From Desulfobacula sp. (GTDB taxonomy: Bacteria > Desulfobacterota > Desulfobacteria > Desulfobacterales > Desulfobacteraceae), in NCBI RefSeq assembly GCF_030145145.1, contig NZ_JAQYWD010000026.1, positions 30,639-94,638 on the forward strand: 64,000 nucleotides of DNA, given 5' to 3'. Each line of letters starts with the position of its first letter. Within the stretch, counting starts at the first letter, position 1. The position numbers and the translations under genes are program-made. The notes beneath the pieces were generated by a model. It was not told where the DNA came from, did not search any database, and worked only from the letters and a program-made list of their open reading frames with translations. Positions 19,201-27,844 of the stretch are shown here, in pieces.

Positions 19201-22200
19201 ATCATACAGGAGGTCTGTGAACCCATATCCGTCCGTTAGGACCACTAGGTCAGATGTATCCATGGTAACGGTGATGCCACTAGGATCATTGTGGTAATCG
19301 GCCTGATCAAGAAGGCCCTCGCCGCCATCTAATAAATCATTACCGGATCCCCCTTCAAGAAAATCATTGCCTTTGTATCCAAACAACGTGTCATTACCGC
19401 TGTCACCAAAGAGAAGATCATCACTCTCTTTACCAAAGAGCGTATCATCACCTCCCTTGCCATATATTTCATCATCTGCCATAGTGCCGGTAAGGACATT
19501 ATCAAGATCATCGCCAGTGATGATTTGTCCATGAACTTCTACCTGTACGGTAGCTGAATCAAAATTTTCACCATCAGTGATCGTATAGTCAAAGGTATGA
19601 ACAGGGAAAAGCGGATCAAAGTTGTAAGGGGTATAGATAAGATAAGAATTGCTGGAATCAATTTCTAAACTACCATCAGCGGTCAAATCTATCGAGGATA
19701 TGGAAATATCATCCCCCTCCAGATCATGGTCATTGTCGAGAACATAAATGTCTGTACTTTCATTCATCCGAGCCATTTCAAAGTCATCTTCAGCCACTGG
19801 AGGATCATTTACAGCGTCCACATTGACCGTAACCGTAGCGGTGTCTTCCCCGCCATTGCCGTCGCTGACCGTATAGGAAAACGTATCCAGTCCGCTAAAG
19901 TCTGAATCGGGGGAATAGGTAAGGGTGTCGTCTGAATTGATGCTGACACTTCCGTTGGCACCTTGGGTAATGCTGGCAATATTCAGCGGATTCCCTTCAA
20001 TATCGGTATCATTATCAAGGACATGAATAATGATGCTTTCATTTTCATTCGTGGTAATACCCAGGTCATCTTCAGCCACGGGGTCATCATTTACGGGGGC
20101 CACATTGACCGTAACCGTAGCGGTGTCTTCCCCGCCATTGCCGTCGCTGACCGTATAGGAAAATGTGTCCTGCCCGTTAAAATCTAACTCGGGGGTATAG
20201 GTAAGTGTATCGTCTGAATTGATGCTGACGCTTCCGTTGGCACCTTGGGTAACGCTGGCAATATTCAGGGTATCGCCATCCGGATCCATGTCATTTACAA
20301 GGACATCAATAATGATGCTTTCATCTTCATTGGTGGACACATTCAGGTCGTCTTCAGCCACTGGAGGATCAGGTGCGTGGTCCACATTGACCGTAACTGT
20401 AGCCGTGTCTTCCCCGCCATTGCCGTCGCTGACCGTATAGGAAAACGTGTCCTGCCCGTTAAAGTCTAACTCGGGGGAATAGGTAAGCGTATCGTCTGAA
20501 TTGATGCTGACGCTTCCGTTGGCACCTTGAGTGACACCGGCAATATTCAGGGTATCGCCATCAATATCCGTGTCATTTGCAAGGACATCAATAATGATGC
20601 TTTCATCTTCATTGGTAGACACATTCAGGTCGTCTTCAGCCACTGGAGGATCAGGTACGGGGGCCACATTGACCGTAACCGTAGCGGTGTCTTCCCCGCC
20701 ATTGCCGTCGCTGACCGTATAGGAAAATGTGTCCTGCCCGTTAAAGTCTGACTCGGGGGAATAGGTAAGTGTGTCGTCTGAATTGATGCTGACGCTTCCG
20801 TTGGTACCTTGGGTAACGCTGGCAATATTCAGGGTATCGCCATCAATATCAGTGTCATTATCAAGGACCTGAAAGGAGACACTGCCATCTTCATTGACGT
20901 CAATATTCAAATCATCTCCAGCCACTGGGTCATCATTTACGGGGGCCACATTGACCGTAACCGTAGCGGTGTCTTCCCCGCCAATGCCGTCGCTGACCGT
21001 ATAGGAAAATGTGTCCTGCCCGTTAAAGTCTAACTCGGGGGAATAGGTAAGTGTATCGTCTGAATTGATGCTGACGCTTCCGTTGGCACCTTGAGTAACA
21101 CCGGCAATATTCAGAGTATCCCCGTCCGGATCCGTGTCATTGTCAAGGACATCAATAATGATGCTTTCATCTTCATTGGTAGACACATTCAGGTCATCTT
21201 CAGCCACTGGGTCATCATTTACGGGGGCCACATTGACCGTAACCGTAGCGGTGTCTTCCCCGTCATTGCCGTCGCTGACCGTATAGGAAAACGTGTCCTG
21301 CCCGTTAAAGTCTAACTCGGGGGTATAGGTAAGTGTGTCGTCTGAATTGATGCTGACGCTTCCGTTGGCACCTTGAGTAACACCGGCAATATTCAGGGTA
21401 TCCCCGTCCGGATCCGTGTCATTGTCAAGGACATCAATGGAGACACTGTCATCTTCATTGACGTCAATATTCAAATCATCTCCAGCCACTGGGTCATCAT
21501 TTACGGGGGCCACATTGACCGTAACCGTAGCGGTGTCTTCCCCGCCCTTTCCGTCGCTGACCGTATAGGTAAAATCGTCGGATCCGTTAAAGTCCGTATC
21601 AGGGGTATAGACAAGGGAACCCTCTCCATTGTCCGACACCGTGCCGCTTTCGCCCTGGGTAATGCTGCCAATGGTCAGGGCATCCCCGTCCGGATCCGTG
21701 TCATTTCCAAGGACATCAATAGTGACACTGTCATCTTCATTGACGTCAATATACAGGTCATCTTCAGCTACCGGAGGATTGTTTGGCGTGATACTGACAG
21801 TGACAGCAGCGGTATCTTCCCCGCCCTTTCCGTCACTGACCGTATAGGTAAACGTGTCGGATCCGTTAAAGTCTGTATCGGGGGTATAGGTAAGTGTGTT
21901 GTCTGAATTTATGGTAATCCTTCCGTTGGCGCCCTGGGTAATACTGTCAATGGTCAGGGCATCCCCGTCCGGATCTGTATCATTTTCAAGAACATCAATG
22001 ATGATGCTTTGGTCTTCATACGTGGATATATTCAGGTCATCTTCAGCCACAGGCTCATTGTTTAAAGGCGTAACGACTGGCGGTACCGGTGGTATTTCTT
22101 CTTCGTTCCCTTCTTCTCCCAATGTGTCGGAACCAAACAACCCGTCAGTGTTTCCATTGGATGGTTCCAGGTCCGGCTCAATGACACTGTAAAAAGATGG

Positions 22201-22998
22201 GTCATCCGGATCCGTATAATCGATCAATCCAAGTATCTGAGGTTCGGGTGTTGGCGGTTCAGGGCCATCTCCTTGGGTATCTCCTGTTTCCGAATCCGGT
22301 TCTGAGGTTCCCTGGCCGTCATCATCCCCATCTTGGTTCTGCCCGGGGTCTCCATCTTCATCTTCTGTATCCTCCTGGCCATTGTCGCCTTGATTGTTCT
22401 CCGATGGTGAGATAGGCGCCGATTTTTGAAAAAAATTCAATTCTTCCGACGTCAACGGCCGGGCCGGCTGGATCGGTTGATTTTTCAGAAAATCGATGAT
22501 TAACGTCGGTTCGCTGATAAATTGAATATTCCCAAACGAATCCTGCACCACCAGCACATGGCCTTTTCCGATCTCTTCAACGCCCCAGCGCTCTGAATCC
22601 TCTGAAACTTCACCCAGCACGGTAGTCCCTCTGATACCGATGAGGGCCAAGGGGGATTTTAAATTAAAGTTGTCAGGATTTTGTTTGGCAATCTCACCTG
22701 TCACCGTTCGGAAAACACCTTTGGTCATTTGTAACAGCAAATTTGAGTTAGACCCTTCGTCAGGATCATACACATAGGCATCAATGCTTACTTCACTGTT
22801 CCCGCCCTGGGATAAACTGGTATTGTCTATAAATTTAACTTCGATCTGCCCGTCTGCCTGGGTAACAAGTCTTTCACCCTGAAAAATTTCACTTCCAGTT
22901 GACAATTCCCGGATTCCATCCGCTGAAATCGCTTGAACATGTCCCTGAATGCTGACCACAACGCCGACGCTTTTTCCTGATACGGTATTATCTGTCAT
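16291..22998 (-). CDS. Giant FecR/cadherin-like/RTX adhesin, type I secretion substrate
   Basis: A 2235-residue, very acidic secreted protein. Residues 1-165 form a FecR-like domain (GSEIFQGERLVTQADGQIEV, LKSPLALIGIRGTTVLGEV). An acidic Pro/Asp/Glu linker runs to about 315. Nine tandem cadherin/VCBS-type repeats of about 94 residues (PVAEDD...EDESI...NDTDPDGD...YTVSDGNGGEDTATVTV) occupy about 316-1158. RTX calcium-binding nonapeptides (GGxGxDxLxG type) and repeated WGDTDTL modules run to about 2100. The C-terminal NDTFLFTT...DTILDF domain ends in hydrophobic FQIV, as in type I secretion signals. No Sec signal peptide. It converges on the secretion operon 46 bp away. A cell-surface adhesin or biofilm role is inferred; no LapG/LapD-type protease system was seen. 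Confidence 0.93.
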   Translation of the reverse strand: MTDNTVSGKSVGVVVSIQGHVQAISADGIRELSTGSEIFQGERLVTQADGQIEVKFIDNTSLSQGGNSEVSIDAYVYDPDEGSNSNLLLQMTKGVFRTVTGEIAKQNPDNFNLKSPLALIGIRGTTVLGEVSEDSERWGVEEIGKGHVLVVQDSFGNIQFISEPTLIIDFLKNQPIQPARPLTSEELNFFQKSAPISPSENNQGDNGQEDTEDEDGDPGQNQDGDDDGQGTSEPDSETGDTQGDGPEPPTPEPQILGLIDYTDPDDPSFYSVIEPDLEPSNGNTDGLFGSDTLGEEGNEEEIPPVPPVVTPLNNEPVAEDDLNISTYEDQSIIIDVLENDTDPDGDALTIDSITQGANGRITINSDNTLTYTPDTDFNGSDTFTYTVSDGKGGEDTAAVTVSITPNNPPVAEDDLYIDVNEDDSVTIDVLGNDTDPDGDALTIGSITQGESGTVSDNGEGSLVYTPDTDFNGSDDFTYTVSDGKGGEDTATVTVNVAPVNDDPVAGDDLNIDVNEDDSVSIDVLDNDTDPDGDTLNIAGVTQGANGSVSINSDDTLTYTPELDFNGQDTFSYTVSDGNDGEDTATVTVNVAPVNDDPVAEDDLNVSTNEDESIIIDVLDNDTDPDGDTLNIAGVTQGANGSVSINSDDTLTYSPELDFNGQDTFSYTVSDGIGGEDTATVTVNVAPVNDDPVAGDDLNIDVNEDGSVSFQVLDNDTDIDGDTLNIASVTQGTNGSVSINSDDTLTYSPESDFNGQDTFSYTVSDGNGGEDTATVTVNVAPVPDPPVAEDDLNVSTNEDESIIIDVLANDTDIDGDTLNIAGVTQGANGSVSINSDDTLTYSPELDFNGQDTFSYTVSDGNGGEDTATVTVNVDHAPDPPVAEDDLNVSTNEDESIIIDVLVNDMDPDGDTLNIASVTQGANGSVSINSDDTLTYTPELDFNGQDTFSYTVSDGNGGEDTATVTVNVAPVNDDPVAEDDLGITTNENESIIIHVLDNDTDIEGNPLNIASITQGANGSVSINSDDTLTYSPDSDFSGLDTFSYTVSDGNGGEDTATVTVNVDAVNDPPVAEDDFEMARMNESTDIYVLDNDHDLEGDDISISSIDLTADGSLEIDSSNSYLIYTPYNFDPLFPVHTFDYTITDGENFDSATVQVEVHGQIITGDDLDNVLTGTMADDEIYGKGGDDTLFGKESDDLLFGDSGNDTLFGYKGNDFLEGGSGNDLLDGGEGLLDQADYHNDPSGITVTMDTSDLVVLTDGYGFTDLLYDIEWIRGTDNSDVFTGDGRFMIYEGGAGSDTINAGVDPDEDDGGVSFWYDPFPVNDQGVVIDLTPDQLGVVEVLDGWGDTDTLQNINGVAGSQANDIFRGIDDTHSWFSGGQGNDILHGGNLSMASEEWGNMAVYLMDTDGIDATLAYDGTDITGSVVDGWQTMDTLTNITEIWGSNFDDVMTIQSDGSFWGEWRFEGGAGDDILRGQANEDTIARYDADIDGVFVDLFDEGSINPGNGYAIDGWGDTDMLFDIHHVEGSDFDDTLIGNDQDNALLGGNGEDTFVGNAGDDYMDGGDFEGNYPRNTADYQDDPINSADDWNGIEAVIHYTPANDLDTFNGSQVVDGWGDTDTLKNISIIKGSNFDDSITLTIEDPNDLSDVRWELWGMNGADDITGTDGERVRVMYLDDPDLNGDGIGVTVDLSTGTAVDGWGKTDTLTHIQAVSGSDYIDTLLGSDNDDGFIGTLGDDSIDGSIGRDWVSYSWMDDNGDFNGVSIDLADNYAAGFDSLGNSLFQDALLNLEIAEGSMFSDTLQGNAENNWLGGWEGDDTLIGGEGYDRLAGSQGNDALIGAEIVGTRGSTYAVYDSDPDGIDAHISYDSSGSFEGSSVKDGWGDTDSLSNITRIVGSDHDDSISFDINDYDGTSNIYWYVWGMEGNDEITGTAGERVRALYFDDPDDVVINLEAGTAQDGWGNTDLLIDIQAVSGSNSGDDTLQGRLIDSSGFLGSLGDDTIIGGTGWDWLGYGWMDHLDEFNGVKIDLENNDVTGYDDNGQETFHDALFSIEEAWGSGFDDVILGTQTDNWLAGQAGSDTLTGNLGNDTFLFTTAPDSVDTILDFTADGASGENDILRFEEGRDLGFSAKGDNEYTVFDGTNKADPTAYQIIGVTGVVASDWTDAASILDAAVDATPGDGTNDDTYFVLSNGTDARVYYWEGDANTDNMVNDAELTHFADLDGFNDISTLGEENFQIV
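19800..22053 (-). repeat. Tandem 282-bp coding repeats of the adhesin
   Basis: Eight periods separate the first and ninth PVAEDD-type units, with a spacing of 282 bp (94 codons) and one unit a codon shorter. Units between about 20,100 and 21,500 are nearly identical at the DNA level, including synonymous positions, while the two outer ones diverge. This indicates recent amplification or gene conversion. Long open frames on the opposite strand over this array are by-products of the repeat. Confidence 0.9.
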
Positions 22999-23160
22999 TA
23001 CGGATCCTTTAATAAAGATGTTGATTTGCTAATATCGCTTAACGACAGGGAGTATCAGCAATAGTAGCACCACTTTATTGAAATTCTTAAGCCCAGAATA
23101 TTTATTTTGGCATAGCATAGTTAAACTGTCATGGAAAGTACTATTTTTTCAAAATCAATT

Positions 23161-23214
23161 TAACGGCAGTGTTATCCTCAACAAAGTGGTATCAATTATG
23201 ACCAACTGCCGTTA
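23161..23214. repeat. 10-bp inverted repeat at the cyclase 3' end
   Basis: TAACGGCAGT (23161-23170) and its perfect complement ACTGCCGTTA (23205-23214) flank 34 bp. The second arm includes the stop codon of the GAF-cyclase. No U-run follows on either strand, so a classical intrinsic terminator is not supported; it may protect or attenuate mRNA between the cyclase and the adhesin. Confidence 0.5.
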
Positions 23215-24492
23215 TGTACAATCAGAAGAGATGAGCTTGGTAACGTGATAAATGGGTACTTTCTCTGAAATATTTTTAAGTTTGTAATGGCCCAGAAAGT
23301 CACAATCAATTTTTTCATGAATTCTTTTGTGGGTGTCAGCCCCGATATACAGCCTGCTCTGTTCAGATAAGGCACCGATTCTGGATGCCAGAATGGTGAC
23401 AAGCCCTGATGCCGTATACGTCCATCTCTCACCAAGGGCACTTTCCATCCGTGTCGTTCCCACATAGGCTTCACCTGTACCGATACCCATGTGCAGATGA
23501 ATTTCTCCCCAGGGATAGGTGTATTGTTGATTGAGCCGCTTATTTTCTTCTATAATTTCAAGGGCTGCTGAGACCGCTTCAAGTGCGTAGTCTTCAATGG
23601 TATCACTCTTGAATATGACCATGATCCCATCACCGGAGGTCTCGTTTATTTCCCCGCCGTGGTGATAAATACACCGGAGATAGTTCGAAAAATGGTTTTC
23701 AACCATGTGATTGACCATTCGCTGCTCATAATTTTCAGTCATACCCGTAAAATTATGGATATCAACAAACAAAACAGATACTGCCATGGGTATTTTTTCG
23801 CAGGACAGTTTTTCCGGATCTGTTTCAGCCAGGTTCGCCACACTCTGGGGAACAAATTTTGTCAGCTGATTTTTCAATTTGACAAGGGATTCATTGATGA
23901 TAATCTGTTCCTGGAGGTTCTCCGAGTAGTTTTTTACATCATCATACAATCTGGCATTGTCAAGGGCAATGGCAACATAGTCTGATATGGCCGCTAAAAA
24001 CAGATTGTCGCTATCCGTAAATTCGCCTTTGCTATTGTTCAACGCCTGGAGCACACCAATACAGTTGCCCTGAGTATTAATCAAAGGAACACAGAGGATG
24101 TTTTTTGTTTTAAAACCGGATTTGCAGTCAATGTCAACATTAAACCTTGGGTCCCTATACGCGTCATTAATCACCAGCGCTTCTTTATGGTTAAATACCC
24201 AGCCGGCAACACCTGTATTGGACGGAATTCTGATTTCCTGTTTCTTCATTCCAGTGGCAACCAGCGACCAGAGTTCATCGGTCTTTTTATCATGCAGGAA
24301 TACCGAACTTCTCTGGGATCCCATGATGGTGTTGGTCAGATCCATCACCAGGGGGAATAAGACGGATATATCAATTTCAGCCGTGATTATTTTGCCGACG
24401 TCACATAATTTGTGAAATCGTTTGATTTCTTTTCTGACGATAAAATCTTCCATTCTTCGGCCGATATTTCTTTTCATATCTGTCTGCATCAT
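23212..24492 (-). CDS. GAF-domain class III cyclase-like protein
   Basis: A soluble protein of about 426 residues. A GAF domain comes first (about 25-185; SSVFLHDKKTDELWSLVATG, GVAGWVFNHKEALVINDAY). A linker helix and a class III nucleotide cyclase domain follow (AVSVLFVDIHNFTGMTE, NETSGDGIMVIF, MGIGTGEAYVGTTR). The substrate-lysine position is Glu in NETSGD, and the transition-state Asn is Ile (I367 in ASGLVTILASR), while the Arg remains; catalysis may be weak or lost. The open frame extends 180 bp upstream into the phosphatase gene. The ATG at 24492 removes that overlap, but the exact start is uncertain. It lies between the SpoIIE-type phosphatase and the adhesin, all on the same strand. 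Confidence 0.82.
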   Translation of the reverse strand: MMQTDMKRNIGRRMEDFIVRKEIKRFHKLCDVGKIITAEIDISVLFPLVMDLTNTIMGSQRSSVFLHDKKTDELWSLVATGMKKQEIRIPSNTGVAGWVFNHKEALVINDAYRDPRFNVDIDCKSGFKTKNILCVPLINTQGNCIGVLQALNNSKGEFTDSDNLFLAAISDYVAIALDNARLYDDVKNYSENLQEQIIINESLVKLKNQLTKFVPQSVANLAETDPEKLSCEKIPMAVSVLFVDIHNFTGMTENYEQRMVNHMVENHFSNYLRCIYHHGGEINETSGDGIMVIFKSDTIEDYALEAVSAALEIIEENKRLNQQYTYPWGEIHLHMGIGTGEAYVGTTRMESALGERWTYTASGLVTILASRIGALSEQSRLYIGADTHKRIHEKIDCDFLGHYKLKNISEKVPIYHVTKLISSDCT

Positions 24493-24532
24493 CTCAACTA
24501 CCGAATACCCGTCAATTTTTTGATGGGGTTGA

Positions 24533-25942
24533 TCATGAATGCCACTTGATGGCCAGCATTGTGATATCATCAGTCTGCTGTGCCTTTCCGATAAACGCAA
24601 ATAAATCTGATTTAATGGTTTCCAAAAGCGCTTCTGCAGAATCATCAAATCCATTTTTGATGATCGTTTCAATCCGGCCGCGGGTATAAAACTCCCTTGT
24701 TTCTGATCTTGCTTCCGTTACCCCATCCGTATAGCTGAAAAGGATATCCCCCGGTTCAAGCTGCAGGGTGTTGATGTCGTAGGTTGCGCCCTGGATGGGG
24801 CCCAGTGCCGGACCGCTTGATTTTAGAACATGTTTTATGTTGTTTTTTCCCACAACAAATGCCGGTTCATGCCCCCCGTTAATATAAACCACCTTACCGG
24901 TCAATTGATCAATAATACCAAAGAAAAGGGTCACAAACATACCATGCTCACCATGTTCTTTGGCAATATATTCATTGATCAGAGAAATCGTTTTCATCGC
25001 ATAATCCGGTAAAAAAACAGCACTGCCATTTGCCCAATTGTTTAAACGGCTGCTGGTGGTGAACGACCCTGAAAAAATACGCAAAAGACTTCGGGTCAAT
25101 GCCATGAAAAGTGCCGATCCAACGCCCTTACCACTGACATCTCCCACAACAAAGCCAATATGATGATCCGGCAATGTGAACATATCATAAAAATCACCAG
25201 ACAATTGCAGGGCAGAATGAAAATAGGATGAAACGTTACAGTCTTTCACTTCCGGCAGATAGGGGGGCAGAAAATCTTTTTGAATTTTTTTGCCTTTTTC
25301 CAGCTCATCATTCAGTGCCGTGGAATATTTTTCAATCGCTTGTTTGGCCTTTTCAAGGGAGACTTTTGATTGTTCAAGTTTTTTATATAACTGGGCATTT
25401 TCAATGATTAACGCCATTTGATTGGCCGCATTCTGGACAATGTCCACCGCGGCCTGATCAAAATGTGACGGCAAAGAGTGCATTAAAGTGAGAATACCGA
25501 ACAAGGTATCATGTCGTAAAACAGGCACGGCTAAAGCAGAACGGACGATATAGGATTGCCCGGGCAGGGTAATCCACCTGGCATCCGTTGTTGTGTCCGT
25601 TACCAGTCCCACTGAAAGATGCTGTTTTACCCACCCGGCAAGACCTTTGTCTATGACTTTACCGATCAGGCTGGATCGTTTTTTTTGACTGACCTGGTCC
25701 CGGGTAAGAATGCTGTCTGTTACTACACCATCTTTATCCATTAGGAACAGGCTGGCTTTTTCGGCACCTGAAATCTGGGCTGCAATATCCAGGGCATTTT
25801 GCATGGTAACATTCAGCATCCGTTCTTCTTTGGACGATCTTGCCATGGTGATGAATGTTTCAAACATCCGGTTCTGGGCATCGTGAATTTTTTTTTCATG
25901 CCGGAGAACAGCAATTTCTTTCTGAAGTTGTTTTAACTCCAT
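24533..25942 (-). CDS. GAF-SpoIIE (PP2C-type) serine phosphatase
   Basis: A 469-residue RsbU-like phosphatase. It has a short N-terminal coiled coil (1-40), a GAF sensor domain (about 45-190), a second coiled coil (190-225) and a SpoIIE/PP2C domain (about 235-469). Metal-binding acidic residues sit in LSGDFYDMF, VGDVSGKGVGSALFMA, SYTDGVTEAR and QQTDDITMLAIKW. Such enzymes dephosphorylate anti-sigma-factor antagonists or related partner switches. No STAS or anti-sigma gene is adjacent. Together with the downstream cyclase (40-bp gap) it forms a signalling pair ahead of the adhesin gene. Confidence 0.9.
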   Translation of the reverse strand: MELKQLQKEIAVLRHEKKIHDAQNRMFETFITMARSSKEERMLNVTMQNALDIAAQISGAEKASLFLMDKDGVVTDSILTRDQVSQKKRSSLIGKVIDKGLAGWVKQHLSVGLVTDTTTDARWITLPGQSYIVRSALAVPVLRHDTLFGILTLMHSLPSHFDQAAVDIVQNAANQMALIIENAQLYKKLEQSKVSLEKAKQAIEKYSTALNDELEKGKKIQKDFLPPYLPEVKDCNVSSYFHSALQLSGDFYDMFTLPDHHIGFVVGDVSGKGVGSALFMALTRSLLRIFSGSFTTSSRLNNWANGSAVFLPDYAMKTISLINEYIAKEHGEHGMFVTLFFGIIDQLTGKVVYINGGHEPAFVVGKNNIKHVLKSSGPALGPIQGATYDINTLQLEPGDILFSYTDGVTEARSETREFYTRGRIETIIKNGFDDSAEALLETIKSDLFAFIGKAQQTDDITMLAIKWHS

Positions 25943-26072
25943 TCATATCCCTTAATGTTTTGAAGGTGGTTGCATCAAAGTTTGAGAATCTCCTGAATAC
26001 TTTTTTGTTGTAAGATGAATCCTTAAATCATGTCAAGCGAATTAACAGATATCCCTGCTATTATTGCCGGTC

Positions 26073-26096
26073 CCGGCAGCGTTATCCCGCTGCCGG
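26073..26096. repeat. Perfect 9-bp hairpin downstream of the UbiB-like gene
   Basis: CCGGCAGCG (26073-26081) and CGCTGCCGG (26088-26096) surround a 6-nt loop, 31 bp beyond the stop of the minus-strand kinase-like gene. It is GC-rich but lacks a following U-run on the minus strand, so it may be an mRNA 3' end or a factor-dependent terminator. Confidence 0.5.
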
Positions 26097-26126
26097 ATAA
26101 CCAAATTCAAGCCATCGATGAAAGGG

Positions 26127-27827
26127 TCACAGTCGTCCTTTCTTAATAATGGCGAACAGCAGCCAGAATCCCATCACAGCAGCAGCAATAAACCCTGCAA
26201 TACCGATCACGGACACCCCGAAAAGCATGGGGGGAACCTTGGTATTAATGAGGATGGCCGACCCCAATATCAATGCCGCGATAATGATGGAAAAAGAAAT
26301 GCGGTTGCTGGTCTGATCCTGGGTATGCAACAATTTATCAAGCCCGTCAATTTTTATGTTGAAAGAGAGTCGTCCGGATTTAACCAGGCGCATGATCTCA
26401 ACAGCATCTGTCGGGAAGATCTGAAGTAATTTATAGGACTCCCTTGCCATGCCCATCAATTCTTCCACAATCCTTGACACCGTGAATTTCCTGTATTTGG
26501 CAGCTGTCACATAGGGGACGGCATGGGAAATCATATCAAAATCAGGATCCAGTTTTTTAGCGACGCCCTCAATGGAGATAAAGGCTTTTATCATTAAAAA
26601 AAAATCCGGTGGTATTTTCAGGTTATGGGTTGAACACAGTTCAAGAAACTGGGTCACCATTTTTGCCGTTTTAATCTCTTTTAATACCTTTGAAAGGTGC
26701 AGGGATACAAATAGAGACACGTCCTTTTCAAGGCGTGGAAGGTCTGGCTGGATATCGTATTCAGCCAGTTCGCATAACAGTCTTGCGGTAAGTTTAAAGT
26801 TGTTTGTGGCAATACTGTGGATCAGATCCACAAATATCTCCCGGGTGAGTTGATCCACAAAGCCTGTCATCCCAAAGTCCACGGGGCAGATACAGTTTTT
26901 TTCCATGACAAAGATATTTCCGGGATGGGGATCTGCATGAAAAAATCCATGTTCGAACACCTGCTTCATGATGAAATCAGCCCCCCGTCGTGTGATCAGT
27001 TTTCTGTCAAGTCCGGCCGATTTAATGGCATCCACGTCATCTGCCTTGATACCCTGGATATATTCCATGGACAGCACCCGTTCGCTGGATTCGTCAGAAT
27101 ATACTTTGGGAATATGAATGGTCTTGTCCTTTTTGAACTGCTCGGCCATTTTTTTTATATTGGACGCTTCAACAGAATAATCCAGTTCTTTTTCAAGGGT
27201 TTTGGCAAATTCTTCCACAATTTTGACCGGTTTGAAAAGTGCCACCTCCTCAATATTATTTTCCGCGATGGAGGCCAGGTGAAGCATGATTTCAAGATCT
27301 GTTTCAATGATTTTCCGTATGCCGGGTCTCTGGATTTTTACGGCGATTTGATCATTGCTGCTGATCCGTGCCCGGTGGACCTGTCCGATGGAAGCACTGG
27401 CAAAAGGGACTTCTTCTATTGACTCAAAAATTTCGTTATGGGGTTTGCCGAATTCTGACGCAATAATGGTTTTTACATGCTCGAATTCAAACGGTGGAAC
27501 GTGATCCTGCAGTTTGGTCAGCTCAGTCAAGAGATTAACCGGAATAAGGTCGGGGCGGGAAGAAAGAACCTGACCCATTTTGATAAAGGTCGGGCCAAGT
27601 TCTTCAAGTGTCATGCGGATCCGCTGGTTTTTGGAAAGCTTTGCCACTCGTTCATGCGGATTGACAAAGGGAATGAGCTGAAGGCCCGATTCAATGTAGC
27701 GGTCAATATTCATGACATCAATGATGTTTTCAAAGCCATACTTTAAAAGGATGCCAATGACTTGCCGATAGCGCATCAAATGGCGGTATCGGGTGCTCAC
27801 CCGGCCAATTTTCTTAATGCTCAGCAT
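26127..27827 (-). CDS. UbiB/ABC1/ADCK-family atypical kinase
   Basis: A 566-residue ADCK-family protein. It shows the family-specific KxGQ motif in FIKMGQVLSSRPDLIP, an Ala-rich loop PFASASIGQVHRA replacing the Gly-rich loop, the VAIK-like AVKIQRPG, the catalytic-loop variant HADPHPGNIFV and VDFGMTG. Two hydrophobic helices lie at the C-terminus (SFSIIIAALILGSAILI and GVSVIGIAGFIAAAVMGFWLLF). The family supports quinone or isoprenoid lipid metabolism; in an anaerobe menaquinone is a plausible target, but no quinone genes are nearby. It is followed upstream by a phasin-like gene 17 bp away. Confidence 0.92.
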   Translation of the reverse strand: MLSIKKIGRVSTRYRHLMRYRQVIGILLKYGFENIIDVMNIDRYIESGLQLIPFVNPHERVAKLSKNQRIRMTLEELGPTFIKMGQVLSSRPDLIPVNLLTELTKLQDHVPPFEFEHVKTIIASEFGKPHNEIFESIEEVPFASASIGQVHRARISSNDQIAVKIQRPGIRKIIETDLEIMLHLASIAENNIEEVALFKPVKIVEEFAKTLEKELDYSVEASNIKKMAEQFKKDKTIHIPKVYSDESSERVLSMEYIQGIKADDVDAIKSAGLDRKLITRRGADFIMKQVFEHGFFHADPHPGNIFVMEKNCICPVDFGMTGFVDQLTREIFVDLIHSIATNNFKLTARLLCELAEYDIQPDLPRLEKDVSLFVSLHLSKVLKEIKTAKMVTQFLELCSTHNLKIPPDFFLMIKAFISIEGVAKKLDPDFDMISHAVPYVTAAKYRKFTVSRIVEELMGMARESYKLLQIFPTDAVEIMRLVKSGRLSFNIKIDGLDKLLHTQDQTSNRISFSIIIAALILGSAILINTKVPPMLFGVSVIGIAGFIAAAVMGFWLLFAIIKKGRL

Positions 27828-27844
27828 AACCGGTCAATGACCTT

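Noticed and set aside
19963..21906. Series of 74-residue plus-strand open frames at 282-bp spacing
   Set aside because: They are antisense shadows of the adhesin repeat array; the minus frame has the domain content.
23161..23214. Integron attC-like site
   Set aside because: The arms do not end in the RYYYAAC/GTTRRRY core sequences and there is no integrase or cassette array.
26031..26147. 38-codon plus-strand open frame between the phosphatase and UbiB-like genes
   Set aside because: It overlaps the end of the UbiB-like gene and the GC hairpin, and has no ribosome binding site or homology.
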